Part shown: in pieces, positions 23,745 to 32,186 of the stretch
Numbering within the stretch: position 1 is the first letter of the stretch
Layout of the letters: each line of letters begins with the position of its first letter
Assembly: GCA_963729815.1 (NCBI GenBank)
Contig: CAVSPU010000001.1
Span: 310,001 to 374,000 of the forward strand
Source of the DNA: DAHUXN01 sp963729815
Lineage (GTDB): Bacteria; Acidobacteriota; Terriglobia; Acidiferrales; UBA7541
Direction of reading: 5' to 3'
Length of the DNA: 64,000 nt
Program-made: the position numbers and the translations under genes
Notes under the pieces: model-generated
The model's input: the letters and a program-made list of their open reading frames with translations, nothing else
Database searches by the model: none
Told to the model about the DNA's origin: nothing

Positions 23745-25835
23745 TTACGGTTTGCCCTCGTTGCCGGAGGACTTTTCGGCAACGCGACGCTTGAGATCCT
23801 TGAGTTTCGCTTGCAGGTCCGCGACCTTGCCGGGCTCGTAATCGGCCGGCAGCGCCTTTTGCCAATAGACGAGCGCCTTCTCCCAAGATTGCTCCGCGCG
23901 ATCGTTCTCGCCGAGCTTGGCATAAACTTCGCCCAAATGGCCGAGCACGGTCGGGTCATTCCCGCTGTGCGAAACCGCCTGCTGCAGATATTGCTGCGCT
24001 TCAGTCAGGTTTCCCTGCTTGTAATATGCCCAACCCAGACTATCCAGATATGCGCCGTTCGTTGGGTCCTGGGCCACGGCGCTCCGGATCATCGAAATCG
24101 CTTCGTCGAGCCGTATACCGCGGTCCGCCAGCATATAACCGTAATAGTTGAGAACCATGGGGTCGTGAGGGTCCGCTTCGAGCGATTTGCGGAACATTTC
24201 CTCGGCTTGGTCGTACAGCTTTTGATCGTCGTAAATCGCTCCCAGCATGAACCACGCCGCTTCCTTGTCAGCGGATGCCTGTGACATGCTCAAGGCCGTG
24301 TTGGCATCTTTCGCGGCATCGGAGTACCGCTTGCCGCGCTCCTCGACTTGCGCCAGATCAAGATATGTTTCGCGGTCCGCGGCGTTTCCGTGCGCCAGGA
24401 CATGCAGGGCTTTTATTGCATCATCAGTCTGGCCATTATCGCCGAGCAGCATGGCATGAGTAACAGCGAGATTCTGGTCCTCAGGTTCGGCCGTCGAAGC
24501 CTTTTGTGCTTCGGCGATGGCGGCTTTGATGTCGCCGCTGGCGCGATAACTGTCGATTAGCAAGAGCTCTCCGCGCTTTTGCGTCGACGGGCCGAGTTGC
24601 TCCAATTCCTGGAACGTGCGTTCCGCGGTGGGGTAATCTCCGGAGCTCCGGTAAGCCATGCCGAGTTGCTCGTACAAAATCGCCAGCGCATTTGGCGCTG
24701 GTTGGCCTTCTTGCTGCTGAGCCTTTACGCCGGCAATCGCGTCGGAAAGCACATCAATCGCATCTTTGTAGCGCGCCTGGGCTTCGTAAAGGAGTGCTTC
24801 GTTGTAAAGCACCTCCAGGTTCCCGGGAGCGTGTTTCTTCGCCTGCATCAGGCTGCTCTCGGCCTTGTCCAGCTCATTGAGATGACGATAAATCTGCGAC
24901 ATCCGCAGATAATTCTCTGCGGAATCCGGCTCGAGCTGCGTCATCCGTTCGTACTGCGTGAGCGCTTCTTCGTAATTGTTATTCGCCAACAATGCGTCCG
25001 CCAGTCCCTGGCGATGGCTGGGTTCATCCGGATCGAGACTCACCGCGTGCCGGTATGCATCCTCTGCTTTCGGCGAATTATTCATCTTTGCGTACGCGCT
25101 GCCGAGCAGGTCGTAAATCGCGGGATCTTGGGAATCTGTGGCTGCATTCTGCAACACCGAGACGGCGTCCTGCGGGCGCCCCTCGTCCAAATAGAGCTGG
25201 CTGAGCTGTTCCAGCGCCCCTTCGTTGTCCGAGGCGTGGCTCAAAATTGCCTGCAGAACTTTTTCCGCTTGGGCGGGCTTGTTCTGGAACCGGTACAGAT
25301 GCGCGAGCCAAAGCTGCGATTGCGTGTCGCTCGGGTCCAGGCGCTGCACGGCCTGCAATTGCTCCACGGCCTGCGCAATCGTTTCCGCTTGAGCGCCTGT
25401 CGCGTTCGTATCGCCAAGTTCATGGATGTAGATCCGTGCCAACAAACGATGAGCAGCCAGATTATCGGGATCCTGCTGGAGAGCGGCCTGCGCTTCGTGA
25501 ATCGCATCATCGGTCCGCTGCGCGACGGCGTAGACCTCTGCCAGCCTCTCGGTGATGGAAGCATCCGAATCAAGCGTGAGCGCTTTCTGGTAATAGCTGA
25601 TTGCTTGGTCGGCCAGCTCGGTTTTTCCCGTCTCGCTGAATTGTTGTTCGGCCAAATGGCCCAGCATGAAATCGGAATAGGCTTCTGCGCGTTTTGACTG
25701 ATCCGTCTGGGAGTAGTCCGAATGGTTCCCGGCAGACTGTGGAGTCGAGCCCGGTGAACCAGTTTGTGCTGCCGCGCCGCTGGCGCTCAACGCAGCCGCG
25801 AGAATCGTGCCCATCAGATAGTTTTTCATGCCCAC
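23745..25835 (-). CDS. Exported TPR-repeat protein heading the ispE-prs-ribosomal operon
   Basis: 696 residues. A signal peptide (YLMGTILAAALSASGAAAQ) is followed by a Ser/Gln-rich spacer and about 16 tetratricopeptide repeats from residue 50 to 680 (for example FQNKPAQAEKVLQAILSHASDNEGALEQLSQLYLDEGRPQDAVSVLQ). No enzyme domain is visible. TPR proteins are scaffolds; a periplasmic or surface location is expected. It is the first gene after the 25.86-kb promoter and 12 bases before ispE. Its role in a housekeeping operon is unknown. Confidence 0.9.
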   Translation of the reverse strand: MGMKNYLMGTILAAALSASGAAAQTGSPGSTPQSAGNHSDYSQTDQSKRAEAYSDFMLGHLAEQQFSETGKTELADQAISYYQKALTLDSDASITERLAEVYAVAQRTDDAIHEAQAALQQDPDNLAAHRLLARIYIHELGDTNATGAQAETIAQAVEQLQAVQRLDPSDTQSQLWLAHLYRFQNKPAQAEKVLQAILSHASDNEGALEQLSQLYLDEGRPQDAVSVLQNAATDSQDPAIYDLLGSAYAKMNNSPKAEDAYRHAVSLDPDEPSHRQGLADALLANNNYEEALTQYERMTQLEPDSAENYLRMSQIYRHLNELDKAESSLMQAKKHAPGNLEVLYNEALLYEAQARYKDAIDVLSDAIAGVKAQQQEGQPAPNALAILYEQLGMAYRSSGDYPTAERTFQELEQLGPSTQKRGELLLIDSYRASGDIKAAIAEAQKASTAEPEDQNLAVTHAMLLGDNGQTDDAIKALHVLAHGNAADRETYLDLAQVEERGKRYSDAAKDANTALSMSQASADKEAAWFMLGAIYDDQKLYDQAEEMFRKSLEADPHDPMVLNYYGYMLADRGIRLDEAISMIRSAVAQDPTNGAYLDSLGWAYYKQGNLTEAQQYLQQAVSHSGNDPTVLGHLGEVYAKLGENDRAEQSWEKALVYWQKALPADYEPGKVADLQAKLKDLKRRVAEKSSGNEGKP

Positions 25836-25853
25836 TCCGCAATATCTGTATTC

Positions 25854-25882
25854 ATTATGGTCTAGGCCGCCGGGAGCGTCAA
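25854..25882 (-). promoter_or_regulatory. Strong sigma70-like promoter for the TPR-ispE-prs-rplY-pth-rpsF-rpsR-rplI operon
   Basis: Reverse strand: TTGACG (25882-25877), exactly 17 bases, CATAAT (25859-25854). Each hexamer matches consensus at five of six positions. The start point would be about 18 bases upstream of ATG 25835. Confidence 0.6.
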
Positions 25883-25894
25883 AGCGTTCCCGGC
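25869..25894. promoter_or_regulatory. Inverted repeat straddling the -35 box
   Basis: GCCGGGA (25869-25875) and TCCCGGC (25888-25894) form perfect 7-bp arms around the -35 hexamer at 25877-25882. It may be a repressor site, or part of a weak terminator after purH, though no T-run follows on the reverse strand. Confidence 0.4.
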
Positions 25895-25959
25895 CGTTGT
25901 TACCACCGCCGCGATGCTCTAGGGTTGGATGCGCGAAATCCCTCCGCAGGTCAACTCAA

Positions 25960-27525
25960 TTAATGGCGGAAATGCCGCACGCCTGTAAAGAGCATCGCCA
26001 TCCCGAGTCGATTCGCCGCCGCGATCACGTCAGAATCGCGCACCGAACCGCCCGGCTGAATCACTGCCGTGGCGCCGCCTTTCGCCGCCTCTTCGACGCC
26101 ATCCGGAAATGGAAAGAACGCGTCGGAAGCGACTACGCTTCCGGCAAGGGGCAATTGCGCTTTCATCACGGCAATTTTCACCGAGTCCACTCGGCTCATT
26201 TGCCCAGCTCCGATTCCGAGCGTTTGGCCGTCGCGCGCAAAAACGATCGCATTCGATTTCACGTGCTTGCAAACCTTCCAAGCGAAGCGCATGGCCTGGC
26301 GCTCCGAGTCTGTAGATGCGCGGTCAGTGACCACGCGTAATTCGGATTCATTGAGTTCGTGCTTGTCCGGCTCTTGCACCAGAACACCCCCAAGAATGCG
26401 CTTTAATTCCAGTTCCGGCACTGGTTCCTCGGCAGGCATTTCGAGCAGCCGCAAGTTCTTCTTGGAAGCTAATTTCTTTTGCGCTGCTGGCTCGTAGCCG
26501 GGCGCCACGATACATTCCACGAAAAGTTGCGCCACTTCGTCGGCGGTCTCGGCGTCGAGGACACGATTAAAGGCGATTACGCCGCCGAAAGCAGAAATCG
26601 GGTCGCACGCCAGAGCGCGGCGGTACGCTTCGGCAAGATTCGCGTGTTCGGCGGCTCCGCACGGATTGTTGTGCTTGATAATCGCGACCGCCGGCGCGGA
26701 AAATTCGCGCACGAGCAACCATGCCGCGTCCAGATCGACAAGATTGTTATATGAAAGCTCTTTGCCCTGATGCTGGCGCGCTGCTGCGAATCCCGCGCGC
26801 GGTCGCCCGGCGGGAACGTAAAGCGCGGCTTGCTGGTGCGGGTTTTCCCCGTAGCGCATGGGCTGCTGGCGTTCGAGCGCATAGTGGAGGCGAAGCGGGA
26901 GGCGCTCCGCCGATCTGGCGAGATGCAATTCATGATTGGCGGAAAGCCGTTCGAGTTGCGTCGCGATTTCGCTGTCGTACCGGGCAGTTTGCGCAAAGGC
27001 TTTGCGCGCGAGATCCAGCCGTGTGACAAGACTTAGTTCGCGGCTTGGCCGCAACTCCTCCAGAACCCGAGGATAGTCTTCCGGATTCGTGATCACCGAA
27101 ACGCTTTCGAAATTTTTAGCCGCCGACCGCACCATGGTCGGCCCCCCAATGTCGATATTTTCAATCAACTCTTCGGCGGTAACGCCTGGCTTGCTCGCTG
27201 TCGCGGAAAACGGATAGAGATTTACAACCACCATATCTATGGGAGAAATTGCATGCTCCGAAGTTTGCTTGCGGTCGCTGGCATTGTCGCGCCGGAAAAG
27301 AATTCCCCCATGAACCTTGGGATGGAGAGTCTTCACGCGCCCACCCAGCATTTCCGGCCAGCCAGTGAGTTCCGCTACATCGCGGACAGAGACTCCCGCC
27401 TCGCGCAACAGTCGCGCTGTGCCGCCCGTTGACACAATCTCGATTCCCAATGCTGCAAGCTGGCGCGCAAAGTCCACCAAGCCCGCCTTGTCGTAAACGC
27501 TGATTAGCGCGCGCTCAATCGCCAC
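25960..27525 (-). CDS. purH: Bifunctional AICAR transformylase / IMP cyclohydrolase
   Basis: About 521 residues from GTG 27525. It catalyses the last two steps of IMP synthesis. The N-terminal cyclohydrolase domain has LISVYDKAGLVDFARQLAALGIEIVSTGGTARLL and GGRVKTLHPKVHGGIL; the transformylase domain has ELSYNNLVDLDAAW, IIKHNNPCGAA and SDAFFPFPDG. An ATG at 27552 is in frame, but GTG 27525 is preceded five bases upstream by a perfect AAGGAGG (27537-27531), and the extra nine residues are not family-like. Confidence 0.97.
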   Translation of the reverse strand: MAIERALISVYDKAGLVDFARQLAALGIEIVSTGGTARLLREAGVSVRDVAELTGWPEMLGGRVKTLHPKVHGGILFRRDNASDRKQTSEHAISPIDMVVVNLYPFSATASKPGVTAEELIENIDIGGPTMVRSAAKNFESVSVITNPEDYPRVLEELRPSRELSLVTRLDLARKAFAQTARYDSEIATQLERLSANHELHLARSAERLPLRLHYALERQQPMRYGENPHQQAALYVPAGRPRAGFAAARQHQGKELSYNNLVDLDAAWLLVREFSAPAVAIIKHNNPCGAAEHANLAEAYRRALACDPISAFGGVIAFNRVLDAETADEVAQLFVECIVAPGYEPAAQKKLASKKNLRLLEMPAEEPVPELELKRILGGVLVQEPDKHELNESELRVVTDRASTDSERQAMRFAWKVCKHVKSNAIVFARDGQTLGIGAGQMSRVDSVKIAVMKAQLPLAGSVVASDAFFPFPDGVEEAAKGGATAVIQPGGSVRDSDVIAAANRLGMAMLFTGVRHFRH

Positions 27526-27530
27526 ACAAT

Positions 27531-27537
27531 CCTCCTT
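27531..27537 (-). promoter_or_regulatory. Perfect Shine-Dalgarno deciding the purH start
   Basis: AAGGAGG on the reverse strand, five bases before GTG 27525. It would be buried inside the coding region if ATG 27552 were used, so it supports the GTG start. Confidence 0.7.
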
Positions 27538-27548
27538 ATCGAAAATGG

Positions 27549-27564
27549 GCATACTAGTGTATGC
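27549..27564. promoter_or_regulatory. Palindrome in the purH leader
   Basis: GCATAC (27549-27554), TAGT, GTATGC (27559-27564): perfect 6-bp arms just upstream of the purH ribosome binding site. It could be an operator or short leader hairpin; it does not match the gamma-proteobacterial PurR box. Confidence 0.35.
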
Positions 27565-27623
27565 GGTCGCGGAAAAATCGAAAAGGGGAACCTAGGACAA
27601 AAAAGTGGCGACGAGAATGCTGC

Positions 27624-28244
27624 TCACTTGCTGAGGCGAGCTTTCAATTTTACACGCCCGCCTTCCACGCTGACGGTGTATTCCACTTCACCAGCGCCTT
27701 TCTGGGTTTTCAGCTCGCGAGTTTTTTCGCGGACGAATTTCCCGAAATCCTCGAAGCTTGGCGTACCGCCGGTCTCTCCTGTGGAGGCTCTCGCTTCCAC
27801 AAGTTTCCGGTAGAGCTGTTCGACTCGCTCCTTCTCCCGCTCCGGATCGCGAAGTGCCATCGAATATTCTTCCGTTAGAAGCCGAGGCGATGTCTCTTTC
27901 GGCGGTGCTGAATGCTGCTCAGATTTGGCGCGTTCGGCTTCGATCGCACGGGCGGCAGCGCCGAAATGACGCTGGGTTACGCCCTCTTCCCGTTCCTTCA
28001 GTTTTTTTCGCCAGATTTCACAGTACTTGGCGAAAGTTTGCGCAATATTGGTATAGCGAAACCTCTGTGCATTGTTCATTTCCGACCCGCGGTCGCCATA
28101 GCGCTTTATAATCGTCTCAACGCGCCATTGCGTGTCGGCCGGAGGGCGCTTGCGTCCGCCGCCAAAGAACTGTTCGTACTCAATCTTCAGCTGGCGGATG
28201 TCCTTCTCGAGTTGGGCGAGATCTTCCTCGGCGCTTGTGGCCAT
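27624..28244 (-). CDS. Coiled-coil protein resembling the MXAN_5187 C-terminal family
   Basis: 206 residues, mostly charged helix. It opens EEDLAQLEKDIRQLKIEYEQFFGGGRKRPPADTQWRVETIIKRYGDRGSEMNNAQRFRYTNIAQTFAKYCEIWRKKLKEREEG, a pattern I associate with the MXAN_5187 C-terminal domain of myxobacteria and acidobacteria. A linker precedes a small C-terminal domain (FEDFGKFVREKTRELKTQKGAGEVEYTVSVEGGRVKLKARL). There is no signal peptide, so it is cytosolic. Function is unknown. It lies about 100 bases upstream of purH on the same strand. Confidence 0.75.
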   Translation of the reverse strand: MATSAEEDLAQLEKDIRQLKIEYEQFFGGGRKRPPADTQWRVETIIKRYGDRGSEMNNAQRFRYTNIAQTFAKYCEIWRKKLKEREEGVTQRHFGAAARAIEAERAKSEQHSAPPKETSPRLLTEEYSMALRDPEREKERVEQLYRKLVEARASTGETGGTPSFEDFGKFVREKTRELKTQKGAGEVEYTVSVEGGRVKLKARLSK

Positions 28245-28392
28245 AATCGATGGGCAGGGAAAGGCTCCTCGGACAATCCTAGTTTCGCTTCATTCCGAGG
28301 GTCAACGGCGCCGTGAAAAGCTGTGTCGGAAGGGTATTCAGCCCAATGGTCAGGTTGCTTCGGCGCGCAGCGTATGCTGAAATAGCCCCACT

Positions 28393-29832
28393 ATGGCTTC
28401 TCCCTCGAAACGCCCCGCGAGGCTACAAGATCAGCGCGCGGCAGCCCTCAGGCAAATTCCTTCAGTTGATGAACTGCTGAACTGGCCGGGAATCACGGAG
28501 ATGATTCGCCTTGCGGGACGCGAAATGGTGCTAGGGATTGCGCGGGATGTCCTCGCCAGCATCCGCGGACAGCTTGCCGAACAGCCTGCTAATGAGCAGG
28601 AGTCATTGAGCATCAGCGCGGCGGAAATCGAAACTCAAATCGCCGTGCGCGTCGAGCGCAATTTGGCGCCATCGCTGCGCCGCGTCATCAACGCAACCGG
28701 CGTCGTGCTGCATACGAACCTTGGCCGAGCGCCGTTGGCGAAGGCCGCGATGGAGCATCTCACCGCCACAGCCGCGCGCTATTCCAACCTCGAATACGAT
28801 CTTGAGCTGGGCGCGCGGGGCAAGCGCGATGTCCATACCAACGGTCTTGTCGCGGCGATGGTCGGCGCCGAAGCCGCGATTGTCGTGAACAACAACGCCG
28901 CGGCTGTCTTTCTCGTCCTGAACACGCTGGCGAAAGGCGCGGAAGTAATCGTGTCGCGGGGAGAGCTGATTGAAATTGGCGACGGATTTCGCATCCCGGA
29001 CATCATGGCGGAAAGCGGAGCCGAGTTGCGCGAAGTGGGCACGACGAATCGGACGCGTATTGCCGATTACGAACGCGCCATCACGGATCGAACGCGGCTG
29101 CTTCTGCGTGTGCATCCTTCGAATTTCCGCATCGTCGGCTTCAGCAAGCGGCCGGAGCTCGATGAACTTGTCGCTCTCGCACGGCGCTTTCATATCCCGC
29201 TGGCCGAAGATCTCGGTTCGGGCTGTTTGACGGACTTATCCGAGTCGGGAATCGAAGAACCCGTTGCGCGCAAAAGCTTCGAGGCTGGCGTGGACATCGT
29301 CACGTTCAGCGGCGACAAATTGCTGGGCGGTCCGCAGGCGGGAATTATCGCCGGAAGAAAAGAAATCGTCGAGCGGATTCGGCGGAATCCGCTCTTTCGC
29401 GCGCTGCGTGTCGATAAATTGACGATTGCCGCGCTGGAAATGACGTTGCAGGCGTATCGTCGCGGAGCATTCGATGAAATTCCCGCGCTGAAGATGATCC
29501 GTATGCCGGCGCGGGAGATCGCGCAGCGCGCAATGTTGCTCATTGACAAACTGAGGGCTGAACTGCCGGAAGGCGCCATCGCAGAAGTTCGCGATGGTTT
29601 CTCCGTAATTGGCGGCGGCTCGACTCCGGATCAGAATCTGCCGACAACTTTGATCACAGTTGCCAGCGATCGCCATTCTTCAACCGAAATTGAAGAACGT
29701 CTGCGCAAGCCACTTGCCGGAACGCCCGTGATCGCTAGAATCGAAGACGATCGCGTCGTCCTCGACTTGCGAACCGTATTCCCCGAGGAAGAACAGCCCC
29801 TCGTTGCCGCACTCGTCGCGGCCCTTGCCTAG
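28393..29832 (+). CDS. selA: L-seryl-tRNA(Sec) selenium transferase
   Basis: 479 residues, full length. This PLP enzyme converts Ser-tRNA(Sec) to Sec-tRNA(Sec) using selenophosphate. The N-terminal helical domain (RQIPSVDELLNWPG) and the core RRVINATGVVLHTNLGRAPLAKAA are conserved; the PLP lysine is Lys309 in FSGDKLLGGPQAGII. Neither selB, selC nor selD is in this window. It converges on larB with a 35-base gap. Assignment is firm by sequence; use in selenocysteine synthesis depends on finding the partners. Confidence 0.95.
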   Translation: MASPSKRPARLQDQRAAALRQIPSVDELLNWPGITEMIRLAGREMVLGIARDVLASIRGQLAEQPANEQESLSISAAEIETQIAVRVERNLAPSLRRVINATGVVLHTNLGRAPLAKAAMEHLTATAARYSNLEYDLELGARGKRDVHTNGLVAAMVGAEAAIVVNNNAAAVFLVLNTLAKGAEVIVSRGELIEIGDGFRIPDIMAESGAELREVGTTNRTRIADYERAITDRTRLLLRVHPSNFRIVGFSKRPELDELVALARRFHIPLAEDLGSGCLTDLSESGIEEPVARKSFEAGVDIVTFSGDKLLGGPQAGIIAGRKEIVERIRRNPLFRALRVDKLTIAALEMTLQAYRRGAFDEIPALKMIRMPAREIAQRAMLLIDKLRAELPEGAIAEVRDGFSVIGGGSTPDQNLPTTLITVASDRHSSTEIEERLRKPLAGTPVIARIEDDRVVLDLRTVFPEEEQPLVAALVAALA

Positions 29833-29867
29833 CGCACGTCCGTGGCCACCGACGCACTGCTCTCAAT

Positions 29868-30620
29868 TCAAACCCGATTGATGCAACTGGCAACGCAGGC
29901 GGCCCCGAATCCGTTGTCGATATTCACCACGCTGACATTCGAAGCGCAACTGTTGAGCATCGCAAGAAGCGCGGCCAGCCCGGAAAAGCTTGCGCCGTAA
30001 CCGGTGCTCGTCGGCACGGCGATCACCGGAGCGCTGACCAGCCCGGCAACAACGCTCGGCAGTGCGCCTTCCATCCCCGCCGCGCAAATAATCACGCGCG
30101 CCGTTGTCAATCTCTCCCGATGCCTCAGCAAGCGGTGCAGCCCCGCCACGCCCACGTCATAAATCGCCTCCGCTCGATTGCCCATCATCTGTGCGGTGAC
30201 CAATGCCTCTTCCGCGACGCGAATATCACTCGTGCCTGCCGTCACAATTAGGATCAGTCCTTTGCCCGTGATTTTATTATTGCGCTCGATCGTGATCGCG
30301 CCCGATGCGGCGTGAAATTTCGCCTGGCGCGAAATTCGGCGCACTCGCGCATAGATTCTCTTATCGGCCCGCGTGATCAAAATATTATGCGATGACTTCG
30401 CTCGCAGCATCCCTCGTACAATTTCCGCGACTTGCTGCGGCGACTTCCCCGCGCCAAAAATCACTTCGGGATAGCCTTGGCGAAGCTCGCGATGATGGTC
30501 GATTCGCGCGAAGCCGAGATCCTCGTACGGTAAATTCTTCAGCCGCTCGATGGCCTGCTCGCCCGAGACGCGCCCCTTTCGCACCGCCTCCACCAGTTCG
30601 CGTATGTCTTTTTCGTTCAT
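29868..30620 (-). CDS. larB: Nickel-pincer cofactor biosynthesis protein LarB (pyridinium dicarboxylate synthase)
   Basis: About 250 residues from ATG 30620 (MNEKDIRELVEAVRKG) after a GGAG; the frame is open to 30680. LarB carboxylates nicotinic acid adenine dinucleotide, the first step toward the nickel-pincer cofactor of lactate racemase and relatives. The PurE-like core is recognisable: LILIVTAGTSDIRVAEEALVTAQMMG, VIICAAGMEGALPSVVAGLVSAPVIAVPTSTGYGASFSGLAALLAMLNSCASNVSVVNIDNGFGAA. larC and larE are not in the window. Confidence 0.92.
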   Translation of the reverse strand: MNEKDIRELVEAVRKGRVSGEQAIERLKNLPYEDLGFARIDHHRELRQGYPEVIFGAGKSPQQVAEIVRGMLRAKSSHNILITRADKRIYARVRRISRQAKFHAASGAITIERNNKITGKGLILIVTAGTSDIRVAEEALVTAQMMGNRAEAIYDVGVAGLHRLLRHRERLTTARVIICAAGMEGALPSVVAGLVSAPVIAVPTSTGYGASFSGLAALLAMLNSCASNVSVVNIDNGFGAACVASCINRV

Positions 30621-30802
30621 GTCTCCGCACCCGCATTCTAGCATTGCCGTTTTTGACTGGTTAAGGTTACAGAGACGCACGAAACCGGCCCCCCTTTGAG
30701 TTCATTGCTGATTGGAAACATCTGAACCCTGGCCAGATCGCTTCCCCCCGAGGACAAGAGTTGGTCGAAAACTAGCACACTGCTTGTTTTAGTCCCGCTC
30801 TG

Positions 30803-30833
30803 TCTTGACTTTGCCCAAACCCGCTGCCTAGAC
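30803..30833 (+). repeat. 31-bp direct repeat, copy 1 (promoter-like)
   Basis: Identical over 31 bases to 32135-32165. It contains TTGACT and, 18 bases later, TAGACG. It lies on the far side of the DUF2207 gene relative to copy 2; the flanks of the two copies share no similarity. Confidence 0.9.
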
Positions 30834-30872
30834 GACGAGTCCTGCGTTGGCAGCACGGCGAGGAAATCCCCG

Positions 30873-32054
30873 CTACTGGTTTTTCGGCGTAGAATTCCCT
30901 GCGGATTCTCGATTGCCGCGCAGATTGAGTTGAAGAAAATGGTCCTCAGTCACGCCTGTATCCAACCTCGAAGGCGCGAAATCAAAGGAACAGGCATGGT
31001 CGAATTCCAGAGCCTGAATCAATTCGGTGGTAAATTCCTCCCCCATTCCTTGTTCGATCTCCAATGCCACGGCATAGGCGCTGAATTTTTCAAAGTTGAG
31101 AAGTGATCCTTGCGCTTGATCCCTGCGCGACAGCTTATCCGCTTCGGTGCGCATAAGGAATTCTTTGAAATCCTGGAGCTCGGAAAGAACTTTCTTTCCT
31201 TTCTTGGTCGGACCTTCTAACAAGTGCCGCGACGTCGTGCAAACGACGACGATTGCAGCAATCAGAAATGCAAAATCAGCGGAGGTTTGGCTCGCGAGCA
31301 GGCCCAGTCCGAAGAGCGCACTGACAGTCAGGAACACCGGATTGGCATCACCATATTTGAGAGGGATTCGTGGCCGGTTCACGCCGGGCAAGCGCGCCAC
31401 GATCTTACGGAGCGTCGCTGGCCAGAGGCGTAGAGCAGCAATAAGACAAGCAGCTCCAAGCACCATCCAAATGCACGAGTAAAGTAGGGGACCAACGGAG
31501 ACAGACGTGCGCGACGTCGAGAGGATTGTCCAGGCGAGTAGCGGAACGTATGTTACTGAATACAGGACGCCGACGACCCAGTATGTGGTATGCGGAGAAA
31601 GCAAGTCAGAGCACGCGAGACGATCGATGGCTTCCTGAAAAACGCGCAAAGCTTGTTCAAGGCGGCCCGGATCGGTTCCAGAGAATTCGCAATCATCTCC
31701 ATCGTTCTTGGGGAACAGCGCCAAAAGCAGAGCGGATTCCTCCTTAGGAACAGAGTTGTCTGCGTCACGAACTTTCGCTGCGCGAAATTGTCCTCCCGAA
31801 GTTTCAATCCTCACACATCCTCGAGCAGCCAAAGAAATAATGCCCGCGGCGAAAGCTCGCTCGCACTCGCCGCCTTGATTCAAATACGCTGCCATGCAGG
31901 GAGAAATCCCGGCAGGTGGCTCGTATCTTGTCATTTGAACGCGATGAATGTCCCACCGCAGAGCGATGATCAATACGGCGTAGCAGCACGTAACAGCGCC
32001 CAGAGCGCCCCACGTGAAGAAATCTGCCTCCGAGATAGAAGGGGAAGTCATCAT
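30873..32054 (-). CDS. DUF2207-like predicted membrane protein
   Basis: 393 residues. An N-terminal helix (about 12-32) is followed by the DUF2207 pattern (YEPPAGISPCMAAYLNQGGECERAFAAGIISLAARGCVRIE), a cytosolic region, then four membrane helices (about 155-180, 185-212, 238-255, 262-277) and a soluble C-terminal tail. Other DUF2207 proteins are longer and carry an extra N-terminal extracytoplasmic domain, so this may be a short form. Function is unknown. The gene is bounded by perfect 31-bp direct repeats and separates larB from the menaquinone operon, suggesting it was inserted there. Confidence 0.7.
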   Translation of the reverse strand: MMTSPSISEADFFTWGALGAVTCCYAVLIIALRWDIHRVQMTRYEPPAGISPCMAAYLNQGGECERAFAAGIISLAARGCVRIETSGGQFRAAKVRDADNSVPKEESALLLALFPKNDGDDCEFSGTDPGRLEQALRVFQEAIDRLACSDLLSPHTTYWVVGVLYSVTYVPLLAWTILSTSRTSVSVGPLLYSCIWMVLGAACLIAALRLWPATLRKIVARLPGVNRPRIPLKYGDANPVFLTVSALFGLGLLASQTSADFAFLIAAIVVVCTTSRHLLEGPTKKGKKVLSELQDFKEFLMRTEADKLSRRDQAQGSLLNFEKFSAYAVALEIEQGMGEEFTTELIQALEFDHACSFDFAPSRLDTGVTEDHFLQLNLRGNRESAGNSTPKNQ

Positions 32055-32072
32055 GAACGAATAGTATTGATT

Positions 32073-32078
32073 ATTATA
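32073..32078 (-). promoter_or_regulatory. Consensus -10 box of the DUF2207-like gene
   Basis: TATAAT on the reverse strand, 18 bases before ATG 32054, with only a weak -35 (GAGACC) 18 bases further upstream. Confidence 0.4.
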
Positions 32079-32134
32079 TCTCCATCCGGCCAGGGCGGTC
32101 TCTTTTTCACACCTCTGTCAGCTACCCTCACTCA

Positions 32135-32165
32135 TCTTGACTTTGCCCAAACCCGCTGCCTAGAC
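32135..32165 (+). repeat. 31-bp direct repeat, copy 2 (ubiX promoter)
   Basis: Exact match to 30803-30833. Here it carries a full promoter: TTGACT at 32137-32142, 18-base spacer, TAGACT at 32161-32166. The predicted start point, about 32173, favours ATG 32187 over ATG 32169 for ubiX. Confidence 0.9.
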
Positions 32166-32186
32166 TCGATGATTCGACTCACCCCG

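Noticed and set aside
24579..25697. 372-codon forward open frame
   Set aside because: Antisense to the TPR gene; repeated Leu/Arg-rich pattern mirrors the TPR repeats.
31590..32186. Upstream extension of the ubiX frame
   Set aside because: It is antisense to the DUF2207-like gene, lies before the predicted promoter, and UbiX proteins do not have such an extension.
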